From the NCBI RefSeq assembly GCF_905404315.1, contig NC_066304.1:7440001-7504000 (forward strand): 64,000 nucleotides of DNA. Reading direction: 5' to 3'. Position 1 is the stretch's first letter; every line of letters begins with the position of its first letter. Below are positions 38,101-45,699 of this stretch, one piece after another. This stretch comes from Leptidea sinapis. Lineage: Eukaryota > Arthropoda > Insecta > Lepidoptera > Pieridae. The position numbers were made by a program, and so were the translations under genes. The notes beneath the pieces were generated by a model. The model saw only the letters and a list, made by a program, of their open reading frames with translations. It had not been told where the DNA came from and ran no database searches.

Positions 38101-41100
38101 GACGGTACGAACAGTCCAGAAGGTAAAGCTAAGGTACGAAGAGACTGGACACCTTCTGAGAAGACCTTGTAATGGAAGACCCAGGTGTACCAGTGCCCGA
38201 GAAGATCGTTATATTATTTCCACTGTGTTAAGAAATCGCCACCAAAATGCAGTTGAAGTCCAGCAGCAGCTACTTCAGACCCGGAGGGACTACATTAGTG
38301 ACAGTACAGTGAGAAGAAGACTTGCTGAAATTTGAAACCCCGAAGACCAGCGAGTAGCCCAAAACTCGAGAGACAGCATCAAGTAGCGAGACTGCGATAC
38401 GCCCGTGAACACATGCAGTGGGATGAAGAAGAATGGTCAAGAATTTTGTTTGCATGATGATGAGTCTCGATTCTCCCTTTACACTTCTGATGGAAGTTCA
38501 AGTGTTTACAGGCGACCTGGTGAGTGATACCTTCAAGCCGGCATCTCAGAAAGAGTCCAATACGGTGGAGGCAGTGTACATGTATGGGCTGGCATATCTT
38601 CAGAAGGTCGCACAGAGCTAGTAGCCATAGAAAATGGCACCCTCACTGGGCAAAGATATGCTCAAGAGATTCTCAATGAGTATAGGGGCCGGGGCAGGGC
38701 CGTATTTAGCAAATATGGGTGATGGATTGATGCTGATGCATGATAATGCCCGGCCACACACGGCTCATATCGTGCAAGAGTATATTCAGGAGGTCGGTAT
38801 CAGCGTGATGGCTTGACAGTCCTGATCTCAACCCGATTGAACACGCCTGGGAAGAGCTTGGGAGGCTAGTCAGAAATCGCAGACCACCACCTACTACCCT
38901 CAGGGCACTAAAGCAGGCCCTGGTAGAAGAATGGGAGAATATTCCCCAACATCGGCTCCAAAACCTAGTGTCCAGTATGCCAAACCGGCTCGAAGCTGTA
39001 ATCAGAGCTCGAGGAGGCAACACCAGTTATTCAAAATTAAATAACATGTAATATGTTGTCAACTGTCAACAGTGGAACTTGTGCTTAGAGTTTTTTTAAT
39101 TATTTTTTAGTGTCTAACTTGAACTAAATTGCAGACTTTGTGATCTATTTGTAGTATAAAGTGTTGTGAATCTTGGGAAATGTTATATTGTTAAAGTGTA
39201 TAGTATTTAAAGTGAAAAACTTTGATTAAACTAGCAAACACATAGTGAAACAAAAAAATTTTCATATACCCTCATATTTTTCTCGAAAAATCATTAAAAA
39301 ATGGCATCTTGTTATAAATGCAATGTTCAAATTAAAAAATATGATGAGAAAAACCCTAAAATCCAGTGTAAAGGTTGCACTCGCGAAATATGCGGCAAAT
39401 GCAGTGAGTTGTCTGCGACAGAGCTGCGGGTGTTTTGTTTACAAAACCCCAAACTTTCGTATTTGTGTGCGGATTGCCAAGAGGGCCTAAAACAAGTGCC
39501 TGCTCTGCGTAAACTTGTATCGGAGTTAAAGGAGCAAGTGATGGAATTAAAAGAAAATCAGTCGTCTTCTTTAAATATTGATGCAATCATTCAGGAAATG
39601 GTTGAGCGTGAGAACCGAAGCTGCAATGTGATAATGTTTGGTATCGAGGAAGCGAGCTCAGGTGGTAAAGAGGAAGCTAAAAATCATGACAAATCTGGAG
39701 TTTTGGAAGCACTCTCTCAAGTCTCGCTCCAATCCTCGGAGCTCATAACAACCATTCGTCTTGGGAAGCCCACTGCTAACAAACCCAGGCCAATCAAAGT
39801 CATACTCCGCAACAAACACAATGCTGTTAAAATCTTGAAAAATAAAAATAAACTGCCTTCATCAACCTCTGTTAAATCAGACATGACACCCTATCAAAGG
39901 GATCAGTTAAAAAAACTGAGATTAGAGCTTGCAGAAAGAACTAATAATGGGGAAAAAGATCTCACAATTAAGTACATAAACAAACAATCCAAAATTATAA
40001 AAAGTACAAAAAACTACCTACAGTAAACTCTCCAATAACAAACCTCAAAATTTTATATACAAACCTGGCATCATTAACGGCTAAATTTGATCTTTTTTCA
40101 TTGGAAATCAAAACTTAGAATCCAACAATTATACTAGTAACCGAAACACACCTGCACACTGGGATAAGTGACAGCTTAACAAATCTACCTAACTACACAC
40201 TCTTTCGTCTAGATAGGAAAAATAAAAAAGGTGGTGGAGTAGCAATTTATACTCTCCATACACTAAATAATCAACCCTTGATTGCTAAGCCCAATATAAT
40301 GTTGCATGAGGATTCAGTGGAAGCATTATGGCTTGATATTCAGTACCAAAATTTTAACCTCTTACTAGCTTGTGTATACAGATCCACTCACTACAACATG
40401 GAAAAATCTGATGAATGTCTTTTCAACAATATTAAAAAAGCTGCAAATTCAAACTCAAACCTGTTGATAATTGGTGATTTTAACTTGCCAGACATAAAGT
40501 GGCCTATTGAAAAAACCTCAGGCTATAATAAATTACACGAAAATTTTATTGATCTTATAATTGATAATAATCTTTCACAAATAGTAAATCAAAATACCAG
40601 GAAACGGAACAAGCAAGAATCTCTTCTGGATCTTATTATTTGCAATGATGAGTCCCCTCATTAGTGAAATCAATTATCACCCTCCAATAGGAAAAAGTGA
40701 TCATGTGATTCTGTTGGCTGAGATACAACTGGTGGGTCAAGTTATAAAAGAATTCGCGTCCTATAAACGAGCTTTCAAATATGGTGATTATGATGCAATT
40801 AATAAATACTTGCTCACATCTGATATTCCAGAAAATGACTCTATAGATAATACATGGAGGATGTTCAAAGAAAATATCTCTATTACTATTGATAAGTTTA
40901 TACCAAAAATAAAAAGTCGTAAGGGTTACAGTAAAACCAAACCATGGATTACTAAGGAGATATGTATATTAACGGACAGGAAAAAGAAGCAATGGAATAT
41001 ATATTTACTTGACCGAGATAATGAATCTTATAAAAAATATCGTGCCATAAATAATAAAATAGTACAGTTAACACGTCAAAATAGGATCAATTTTGAATCA

Positions 41101-44100
41101 AACATTGCTGATAGTGGAGAAAAAGCCTTTTATGCATATGTCAGAAAACAAATATCAACAAGAGTTGACATACCGCCAGCTCTTATGAATTCAAAAACAT
41201 TTGAAATCACAACAAAGTCAGTAGAGGTAGCTGAAATATTTGCTGATCAATTTGAACACGCATATGTGTGTGAGCCACCTGGGAAATTACCAGATGTGAA
41301 CATAGAGAGAGTACAGGCATCATTAGAAAACATTGTATTTACACCAGAGAAAGTTCTAAAGGCTTTAAAAACTTTTGATGAATCGACAGCTAGTGGTCCG
41401 GATAATATTCCTGCTATTATGCTCCAACAATGCAGCGCCATCATTAACCAAGTAACCTTAATAATGGATCTGTCTTTTGCAATGGGAAGACTCCCAACAG
41501 ACTGGAAAGAAGCAGTGGTTACGCCTATTTTCAAAAAAGGCAATAAGTTAAATGCTGAAAACTACAGACCAATCAGCTTGACGTGCATATTGTGTAAAGC
41601 TATGGAGAAAATCATAGTTGACAGCTTAAGAGAATTCATAACAAGAGAAAATATAATTATTCGAGAACAACATGGTTTTACACAGAAGCGATCAACTGTC
41701 ACTAACCTTCTCAGCTGTCTTAGACAGTGGATATTAAATTGGGACAAACGTCAACCAACTGATATTATCTATCTGGATTACGAAAAAGCGTTTGACAGAG
41801 TTCCAATTAGTCGGCTACTTCATAAATTAGAACACCTTGGCATACGTGGTAAACTGCTAGTCTGGATTAGTGACTTCCTAAATGATCGAAAATTTCGCGT
41901 GAGGGTTGGGAATGAAATGTCAAGTAATCGTCCTGTTCCCAGCGGTGTACCACAAGGCTCTGTACTGGGACCAATATTATTCACATTATTCTTAACTGAC
42001 TTGCAAAATGTTATAAGTCTCCCATTTTCATTATTCGCGGATGACACCAAGTTCTTTGGGAACCCTATACATCAACAGAGTGATATACAACAAAATTTAA
42101 AAGCTATTGAACACTGGACAAAGGAATGGTTACTTTCACTGAATGTCAACAAAACCACTGTTCTACATATTGGAAAAAATAATCCCCGAGTATCATATTG
42201 GTTAGACAATAAGCAATTAAAAGCGGTTGATACACGAAAAGACCTAGGAGTGATCTTAAGCAATGATCTCAAATGGGAAGCACACATTGTGGCTACTGTG
42301 AAGAAATCCAACTCAATCCTGTACCTAATCAGAAAAGCATTCTTCAACATTACCAAGAAAACATTTCTAAAAATCTATAAAACTTATATCAGACCATTAC
42401 TGGAGTATTCATTTCAGGTCTGGAATCCATATTTTGTTAAGGATATAGAATTGTTGGAAAGGGTACAGAGGCGAGCCACTAAGTTGCCTAGGGAACTGAA
42501 AAATCTTACATATGAACAAAGACTTACACAGCTTGGACTCAGCACCCTCAAAAGCAGACGAGAAAGAGGCGATCTAATTGAAACATACAAAATACTAAAT
42601 AATTATTATAATGTCCCAAATTTTGAGAGCATGTTTCCAAGGAAGAGCAATCCTAGACTAAGGGGACATGATATGAAGCTAGAATATCAATTAGCATCAT
42701 CAAATCCATTGAAACACTTTCTGACCAACAGAGTCGTTCATATATGGAATAGATTGCTCAAGGATGTGGTTAAATCAAAATCTGTTAATCAGTTTAAGAA
42801 TAGACTGGACAAACATTTGGATAGATATGGCAAATGATATAGACGCATCAGCGAAAGCTGCTTAGTCTATTATAAATAATAATAATACATTTTAGTTGAA
42901 TTTTTTTACACTAAACTAAAAATGTCTATTTTCATTGTTTTATCTTTTTTAAGTTAAAAATGTTACTAATGTATAATTTTAGTTTCTAAGAATTAAAGCC
43001 TATAAAATTTGCAACAAAACATTTTTAATCTTAAATCTCTACCTTCTATAGTTAAGAAAAAAATTAATTTGAAAAGTGTGATACTTACTTTTGCAGGCCA
43101 GTGTAGTAAACTACCAATGAGGTTTTTCTTCATACAGTTTTTATTAGGTAAATTTTGCCGTTTACTATTATTGCCGTCAAATAACTTTATTCAATTAGGC
43201 TTAAACTAACCACTTTTGAATTGTCACTACAAATATGTCTTTTAAATTACTGAATTTACCATATGTTGGTAAAATGTTGAGCTTGTGAGAAGCACATACA
43301 AGAAACCCAATGGCCATGGTCTTTTCAATCAAATAGAGTATTTTACAATGGCTGTAATAATAATAATAAATTCGTTTGTGAGGTGCTGCATCCAATATAT
43401 GAATTGTGTTTAAAAAATATAAATTATTTTATATGAAATGAACATGAAGATGTGTTGAACTATTCTATTATAAAAGCATACTATTTTCCCAGGTTAGATA
43501 TGTTGAATACTGTTTGAATTTTAGGAAGCATGGATTGGACAGCAGGATTTTTAAGGAATATTAAATAATTTAGAGAATAATTTAGAATACTACTATATAA
43601 TAGCATTTTTATTAACAAACCCTTCTGTAAGGAGAAAGTCATAAATTTTTCTTGTTTTATTGACATCTTTTTTAACAATCCTTCTGGCATCCAATAACCG
43701 TAATCCGCCCAGCTTGGTATTCTCTTGAATAAGTGCATGTTTAATTTCTAAATAGCTTTCAGGAGTTAGACGAATATTTGAACACAATATTTTTTCATTA
43801 TCTAACAACAGATGGTATTTGGGCAGATCTTCTATGTCCAACGGCAAACTTGAACTGCGAAACCTTATGTATTGTAGGTGTTTCTTCATGGAAAATTTAT
43901 TTTTTGTAGGTGATTGAGATTCAAAATTCTTTGACATACTATGTGTGAAATGTTTTTGTTCTTTGTGTGCATTTTCTTTGTACTTCTTCAATTGGCAATA
44001 GAGATGAGCTGCATACAATGATTTGATACCATTAGCACGATAATTACATAGCTTACTTATTGTTTGAAGCAAATCATCTTCCAAATATTGAGATACAATA

Positions 44101-45002
44101 AAAGAATCAAATTGCATTCCCGTCATGAACTGCATGAATGATATAAATCTTTCAACTTTCCTCCCTGTAGCTGTACCCTCATAACTTTTCAGCCAAGATA
44201 AGAGTTTATTGGGCATTATAAGACCATGATTTTGTATTATTTCATACCTGCGCTGTCTTTCTTTAAATCTTGTGTTTAAAGCACTCACTAGACTAACCTT
44301 TAATGCATCCATGCAATCATCATCCTCATCCTCTGAGTGTGAATCTTCGATATTAAATATACCTTCTGCATTGTGATCATAGTTGAATTCGAATTCAGAA
44401 CGGAAAGCATTATACCCAGCCAGGTGTGGATCTGCCTGATTATTTCTTGGTGGATTTATACTTATATCTAAATTGAATAAATATGGTGTTGCAGGCTTCG
44501 GGAATAAGGATTGCTTTGTTTCTGGTAATAGTTTCAGTGCTTCGTACTGGACATTTTCAATGTAATACTTCTTGTAATGTTCCTGACATTCCAGTTTAGA
44601 TCTAGTGTGTACGTATTTGGCTATTTCTTCCCAGTTGCCAAAACCATATATGGATAGTGCAGATAAAAGTCTAGATTCTTCTTTAGCTGACCAATTACAA
44701 TTATCAAAAAGTGGGAAATCATTTCGTCTTATGGCATAGTTGTGACTGTTTTTATGATTGCCTATTTGTTTCCCAGATGAAAAACAAGCACAACACAGGT
44801 TACAATCGCACTCACAACACTCTATAAACGGTTCGTGTACAATTTCTGAGCAAGTATCACATTTTACCTGAAATATTTCAATGGACATTATTGTTTGTTT
44901 TGTTCTCAGGTCGAGGAGTTGGTGCAAGACTTTTACGAAAAATATTATGATATGGAGTATAAGGGATGCCGACACGCTCTTTTCCTAAGACTTGTAAGAT
45001 AA
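20128..45002 (+). CDS. Kat14: Kat14/Atac2, ATAC-complex GNAT acetyltransferase, 13 exons
   Basis: The protein is the orthologue of KAT14 (CSRP2BP, fly Atac2), a nuclear histone acetyltransferase subunit of the ATAC complex. Coding exons: 20128-20339, 23490-23627, 24852-25000, 25899-25988, 27327-27453, 30801-30906, 31079-31461, 32397-32484, 33851-34041, 35128-35246, 35801-35982, 36747-36827 and 44910-45002. All junctions are GT-AG and all phases agree; the total is 1959 nt (652 aa). Exon 1 encodes a C4HC3 PHD-like finger (C5, C8, C22, C25, H30, C33, C53, C56). Exon 3 gives the conserved EPGWWKL block. Exons 10-13 give the GNAT fold (about 507-652), with the acetyl-CoA loop WRRAGIATF and NPAIFLYQKFGFK. 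An in-frame TAA lies four codons before the ATG, supporting this start. Human KAT14 is longer (about 780 aa), mainly in the linker. The exon model is inferred from sequence and family knowledge, without transcripts. Confidence 0.93.
20740..20980 (-). mobile_element. tRNA-derived SINE (family S1), Kat14 intron 1
   Basis: On the minus strand it has a tRNA-like B box (GGTTCAAATCC), the body motif GTCATGGATGTTTAT and a short (ATT)n tail. The same family occurs at 25292-25535 and 37108-37300. Confidence 0.8.
20972..23190 (+). pseudogene. RTE-like LINE remnant, Kat14 intron 1
   Basis: The plus strand encodes an endonuclease C-terminus (LLEVCLEWNLCVANTIFDHK, LIDFVIVDE). After an interrupting insertion (21544-22490) it encodes linker sequence (FWKSIKTARGK) and the start of the reverse transcriptase (QAEFRMGMRRTDQVFSLR, FVDLEKAYDRV). 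Stops and frameshifts are frequent. The catalytic YADD region is not seen, so the 3' part is lost or unrecognisable after about 23190. Confidence 0.7.
21544..22490 (-). mobile_element. 5'-truncated LINE (family D), nested in the RTE remnant
   Basis: The minus strand begins in the RT catalytic region (FLLHINDML, then HCYADDSTGDG). It continues through the thumb-like region (IGILGLDMSTDCQFRGHLE, then QRRAARIV-like sequence) to the 3' end near 21550 (TACCAGAAAAAA-type). One or more frameshifts are present. It splits the RTE remnant. The same family recurs at 26131-26375 (-) and 47255-47745 (+). Confidence 0.75.
23641..23895 (+). repeat. LINE-type 3' end (family E), Kat14 intron 2
   Basis: A ~250-bp block includes TTCTCATTAGCTCAACCCTT and GACATTCATAAGTGTCATTT. 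A related block lies in inverted orientation at 26855-27122. It starts 13 bp after the exon 2 donor. It is probably a truncated LINE 3' region; the family is not identified. Confidence 0.6.
24243..24458 (+). repeat. Short interspersed repeat (family S2), 3'-truncated
   Basis: It begins TACCAGTGGGAGGCTC and contains GGGTACCACAACGGCGCC and GGTCTGAAGGGCGC. Three other copies lie at 28189-28492, 36068-36383 and 62156-62465, all on the plus strand. This copy lacks the last ~90 bp. Confidence 0.8.
24487..24655. repeat. Small foldback repeat, Kat14 intron 2
   Basis: CTGTCCCAATATACCTGATAA near 24488 is an imperfect inverted copy of GATAAGTTAATTGGGACAG near 24635. This suggests a degenerate MITE of about 170 bp. 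Confidence 0.45.
25186..25765 (+). pseudogene. Jockey-like LINE 3' end, interrupted by a SINE, Kat14 intron 3
   Basis: The C-terminal frame FYNKIPENVQNN, then FKRIVKKRLCGKGYYNIN, runs to 25291. It resumes after the SINE as DFLNDPADWECPWEPSG. A 3' UTR follows that matches the minus-strand copy near 11500-11640 (GCGCCCATTCTTCT, CTATTTTGAATAAAAATATT). It is the same family as 11480-13590, 5'-truncated. Confidence 0.75.
25292..25535 (+). mobile_element. tRNA-derived SINE (family S1) inside the LINE fragment
   Basis: It starts at the B box (AGGTTCGAATCCCGG), has the body motif GAGTCATGGATGTTTAAATG and ends in (ATT)n. It is flanked by ATAAAT at 25286-25291 and 25536-25541. Removing it restores the LINE reading frame (YYNIN to DFLND), so the boundaries are well supported. 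Confidence 0.85.
26131..26375 (-). mobile_element. LINE family D 3' fragment, Kat14 intron 4
   Basis: On the minus strand this is the last ~245 bp of the family seen at 21544-22490 and 47255-47745. It includes the TTGCAAGAGAATTTGGGCGG-type block and a poly-A-like end near 26131. Confidence 0.7.
26855..27122 (-). repeat. LINE-type 3' end (family E), Kat14 intron 4
   Basis: Inverted relative of 23641-23895. It shares GAGCTAATGAGAAG and ACGGAAATGAC (read on the plus strand). No coding part is visible. Confidence 0.6.
27594..27764. repeat. 171-bp foldback element with perfect 24-bp inverted ends
   Basis: Positions 27594-27617 and 27741-27764 are perfect inverted repeats, each 24 bp. The interior includes CACGTCCTGAGGATGCC and GAGGCGAAACACGTGTCG. 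It lies in Kat14 intron 5, about 140 bp after the exon 5 donor. No target duplication was recognised. Confidence 0.75.
28189..28492 (+). repeat. Short interspersed repeat (family S2), full length
   Basis: It runs from ACCAGTGGGAGGCTC to CTTATTTTCATAAAAAAAAA. It lies in Kat14 intron 5 in sense orientation. Confidence 0.8.
28795..28870 (-). repeat. tRNA-like short repeat, Kat14 intron 5
   Basis: On the minus strand CCCCGGTTTGAATCCAG resembles a tRNA T-arm with B box. It is followed upstream by A-box-like sequence. No complete cloverleaf was built, so it is probably a SINE head rather than a tRNA gene. Confidence 0.45.
28915..29745 (-). pseudogene. LINE reverse-transcriptase C-terminal fragment, Kat14 intron 5
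   Basis: The minus strand encodes LRYGLFLWGNCTNISRVFIS, KKCVRAICNV and a C-terminal region to about 29358. An AT-rich 3' UTR follows, ending near 28915 with repeated TTGATTGATTGAATAA-like sequence. It resembles Jockey/CR1-type RT C-termini. It is 5'-truncated. Confidence 0.65.
29746..30800. other. Kat14 intron 5, remaining sequence
   Basis: Dispersed-repeat-like sequence (ATGAAAATCGTTGGAGCCG near 29878) is followed by AT-rich DNA. No gene was seen before the exon 6 acceptor at 30800. Confidence 0.35.
31780..32306 (+). pseudogene. LINE reverse-transcriptase C-terminal fragment, Kat14 intron 7
   Basis: The plus-strand frame at about 31809-32120 reads VQYKNAYRILMRLPKYCSAS, MFADARVPDYFAVIRSRVA and FWSCILEFENEI. 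This is typical of the end of a LINE ORF2. A ~180-bp 3' UTR with an (ATT)n tail ends at about 32306. It is 5'-truncated. Confidence 0.7.
32485..33224. other. Kat14 intron 8, first part
   Basis: AT-rich intron sequence without recognisable coding or repeat features. Confidence 0.35.
33225..33540 (-). repeat. tRNA-related short repeat, Kat14 intron 8
   Basis: Minus-strand GTCGTGGGTTCGAGTCACGC at about 33332-33351 is a tRNA-like T-arm and B box. The flanking sequence looks like a lepidopteran tRNA-SINE head and body. The limits are approximate. Confidence 0.5.
34090..34639. mobile_element. Foldback MITE with ~160-bp inverted repeats, Kat14 intron 9
   Basis: Left arm 34090 to about 34255 and right arm about 34492 to 34639 are inverted copies. 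Both contain AGTCCGGTCAATTTAGAC, CATAAAGTCCCAACAAGCT, AATTATAAACAATGTTTAAA and GGTCAAA motifs. The central ~235 bp are unique. It could form a very long hairpin in the Kat14 pre-mRNA. A TA-type flank is possible but not certain. Confidence 0.8.
36068..36383 (+). repeat. Short interspersed repeat (family S2), full length
   Basis: It runs from TACCAGTGGGAGGCTCC to CCCTTATTTTCATAAAAA. It lies in Kat14 intron 11, sense orientation, beginning 86 bp after the donor. Confidence 0.8.
37108..37300 (+). mobile_element. tRNA-derived SINE (family S1), 5'-truncated, Kat14 intron 12
   Basis: B-box-like GGTTCAAGTCCCAG is followed by GAGTCATGGATGTTTATTTG and the conserved GGCATGATAATTTGTGTA end. It is diverged from the copy at 25292. 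Confidence 0.7.
38012..39050 (+). pseudogene. Tc1-like transposase, frameshifted
   Basis: The frame starts MPLSVEECARIMAFLELGIS with an N-terminal helix-turn-helix (ARMVGVTVRTVQKVK). After a stop at 38333-38335 it continues in other frames with the DDE catalytic region: HDDESRFSLYTSDG (first Asp), VHVWAGISSEGRTELV, MLMHDNARPHTAHIV (second Asp) and SPDLNPIEHAWEELGR, where the catalytic third residue is Glu. Several stops and frameshifts make it a pseudogene. Its length would match the usual ~340-aa Tc1 transposase. Confidence 0.85.
39301..40026 (+). CDS. CR1-like LINE ORF1, 241 aa, intact
   Basis: ORF1 proteins of this group bind LINE RNA. The N-terminus has a PHD/FYVE-like cysteine cluster (CYKC at 4-7, CKGCTREICGKC at about 23-34, LCADC near 57). 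A short coiled coil follows (LRKLVSELKEQVMELKENQ). An RNA-binding-like domain with NVIMFGIEEASS and RPIKVILRNKHNAVKIL comes next, then a basic C-terminus. The frame is open, but the ORF2 that follows is broken, so the element is not autonomous as it stands. Confidence 0.75.
   Translation: MASCYKCNVQIKKYDEKNPKIQCKGCTREICGKCSELSATELRVFCLQNPKLSYLCADCQEGLKQVPALRKLVSELKEQVMELKENQSSSLNIDAIIQEMVERENRSCNVIMFGIEEASSGGKEEAKNHDKSGVLEALSQVSLQSSELITTIRLGKPTANKPRPIKVILRNKHNAVKILKNKNKLPSSTSVKSDMTPYQRDQLKKLRLELAERTNNGEKDLTIKYINKQSKIIKSTKNYLQ
40030..42837 (+). pseudogene. CR1-like LINE ORF2 (EN-RT), two disruptions
   Basis: The endonuclease starts near 40030 (SPITNLKILYTNLASL). An in-frame TAG near 40115 interrupts it before PTIILVTETHLH. 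It continues with LLIIGDFNLPDIKWP and LLDLIICND to 40664, where a frameshift occurs. The second frame (40645-42837, 730 aa) holds the rest, including KSDHVILLAEI. It then has the full reverse transcriptase (NYRPISLTCILCKAMEK, QHGFTQKRSTVTNL, YLDYEKAFDRVP, GVPQGSVLGPILFTLF, LFADDTKFF, DLGVILSNDLKWEAH) and a normal C-terminus. The catalytic FADD is intact. Confidence 0.82.
43593..44888 (-). CDS. Ada2a: Ada2a, transcriptional adaptor of the ATAC complex, 431 aa
   Basis: ADA2A anchors Gcn5 in the ATAC histone acetyltransferase complex in the nucleus. The protein begins MSIEIFQVKCDTC with a ZZ zinc finger (C10, C13 and a cluster to about residue 55). A SANT domain follows (about 63-108; WSAKEESRLLSALSIYGFGN, CQEHYKKYY). 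A middle region includes FKERQRRYEII and NHGLIMPNKLL, and a C-terminal SWIRM domain (about 372-427) has KLGGLRLLDARRIVKKDVNK and IYDFLLTEGF. Human ADA2A is 443 aa, so this is full length. The frame stays open upstream to 44975, but that part is antisense to Kat14 exon 13; the start at 44888 fits the family. The gene is intronless, lies antisense in Kat14 intron 12, and starts 21 bp from exon 13. It could be the ancestral gene or a fixed retrocopy; no poly-A remnant is seen. Confidence 0.93.
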   Translation of the reverse strand: MSIEIFQVKCDTCSEIVHEPFIECCECDCNLCCACFSSGKQIGNHKNSHNYAIRRNDFPLFDNCNWSAKEESRLLSALSIYGFGNWEEIAKYVHTRSKLECQEHYKKYYIENVQYEALKLLPETKQSLFPKPATPYLFNLDISINPPRNNQADPHLAGYNAFRSEFEFNYDHNAEGIFNIEDSHSEDEDDDCMDALKVSLVSALNTRFKERQRRYEIIQNHGLIMPNKLLSWLKSYEGTATGRKVERFISFMQFMTGMQFDSFIVSQYLEDDLLQTISKLCNYRANGIKSLYAAHLYCQLKKYKENAHKEQKHFTHSMSKNFESQSPTKNKFSMKKHLQYIRFRSSSLPLDIEDLPKYHLLLDNEKILCSNIRLTPESYLEIKHALIQENTKLGGLRLLDARRIVKKDVNKTRKIYDFLLTEGFVNKNAII

Positions 45003-45006
45003 TAAA
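45001..45006 (+). terminator. Possible Kat14 polyadenylation signal overlapping the stop codon
   Basis: AATAAA begins at the second base of the TAA stop (45000-45002). ATTAAA follows at about 45010. If either is used, the 3' UTR is very short. Confidence 0.4.
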
Positions 45007-45091
45007 TGATTAAATAATGAAAGCTTTGTTTTATTTTTTATATTATCAAATTTAAATATTCACTAGAATCTAGATAGTACATAGTTGATAA

Positions 45092-45515
45092 TACTAGCGG
45101 TGGGCGATTATGAAGTACACTAACGAAATCATTGGATTCTAAAATGTCTCGAGATATTATCTAAAATTAGTAGTTACTGATTTAGTAAGTAATTCTGTCC
45201 GCGAGTCGACGCAGATCGATCGAGCAAACACGATGGTAGGTCGGGTCGCGTCGGTCAAGTCGATTGTTGTGGCAGTAGCATACTTAACGCGGGAAGGAAG
45301 GAGACAGCACTATGCGCCACGCTAATTGCGCCCGTACAAAATAATATAGTCAAAAATACCATAAAAATAGTTATAGGAACAGGATTAGTAATACTAATTC
45401 GTAATGTCATTCGATTAAGAAAATAAGTTTCTTACTTATTTCATAATCGATTATCAATATTACTAATACAAAATAATTCGATATAGCAATCATTCATAAT
45501 GGCCCACCGCTGGTA
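45092..45515. mobile_element. MITE with 14-bp terminal inverted repeats, 424 bp
   Basis: The ends are TACTAGCGGTGGGC and the inverted TACCAGCGGTGGGC (one mismatch), followed inward by similar ATTATGAA blocks. GATAA flanks both sides (45087-45091 and 45516-45520). The GGTGGGC-type ends resemble hAT-derived MITEs, but a 5-bp duplication is shorter than the usual 8 bp. Confidence 0.7.
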
Positions 45516-45699
45516 GATAATAAGCGGCTTGCGATCTGTCATCGGAATTCTGAGGTTGATTTTTCGAAGTATCGATTTAACGATTCGATAGATGAAAGAC
45601 CGTAAATTATTTACTATAACTTAAATGTACTAACGAAACCTAACATGTATTTAAATGTTAATTTTTTAACTCAATCACGCAAAAACTTGATAGACGGCT

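Larger units (their letters stand above)
39064..42895 (+). mobile_element. CR1-like LINE nested in the Tc1 element
   Basis: A 5' UTR, ORF1 (39301-40026), broken ORF2 (about 40030-42837) and a short 3' UTR with an (AAT)n tail near 42880-42890 lie between the two parts of the Tc1 element. The exact ends are not fixed by a target duplication. Confidence 0.75.
37708..43103 (+). mobile_element. Tc1-like DNA transposon, split by a CR1-like LINE
   Basis: The left end CACTGGCCTTCAAAAGTAAG (37708) and the right end, the inverted CACTGGCCTGCAAAAGTAAG ending at 43103, form matching terminal repeats with one mismatch. Both are flanked by TA (37706-37707 and 43104-43105), the canonical Tc1/mariner target duplication. 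The inside carries a broken Tc1 transposase and then a ~3.8-kb LINE. All of it lies in Kat14 intron 12. Confidence 0.88.

Noticed and set aside
36828..44909. Kat14 ending at exon 12, with the last exon belonging to a separate gene
   Set aside because: Exon 13 encodes exactly the expected GNAT C-terminus (VEELVQDFYEKYY, CRHALFLRLVR), and its acceptor and phase fit exon 12.
44889..44975. N-terminal extension of Ada2a (open frame starting MSASLILHIIIFF)
   Set aside because: It is the antisense of Kat14 exon 13 and has no ADA2A similarity. The family starts shortly before the ZZ finger.
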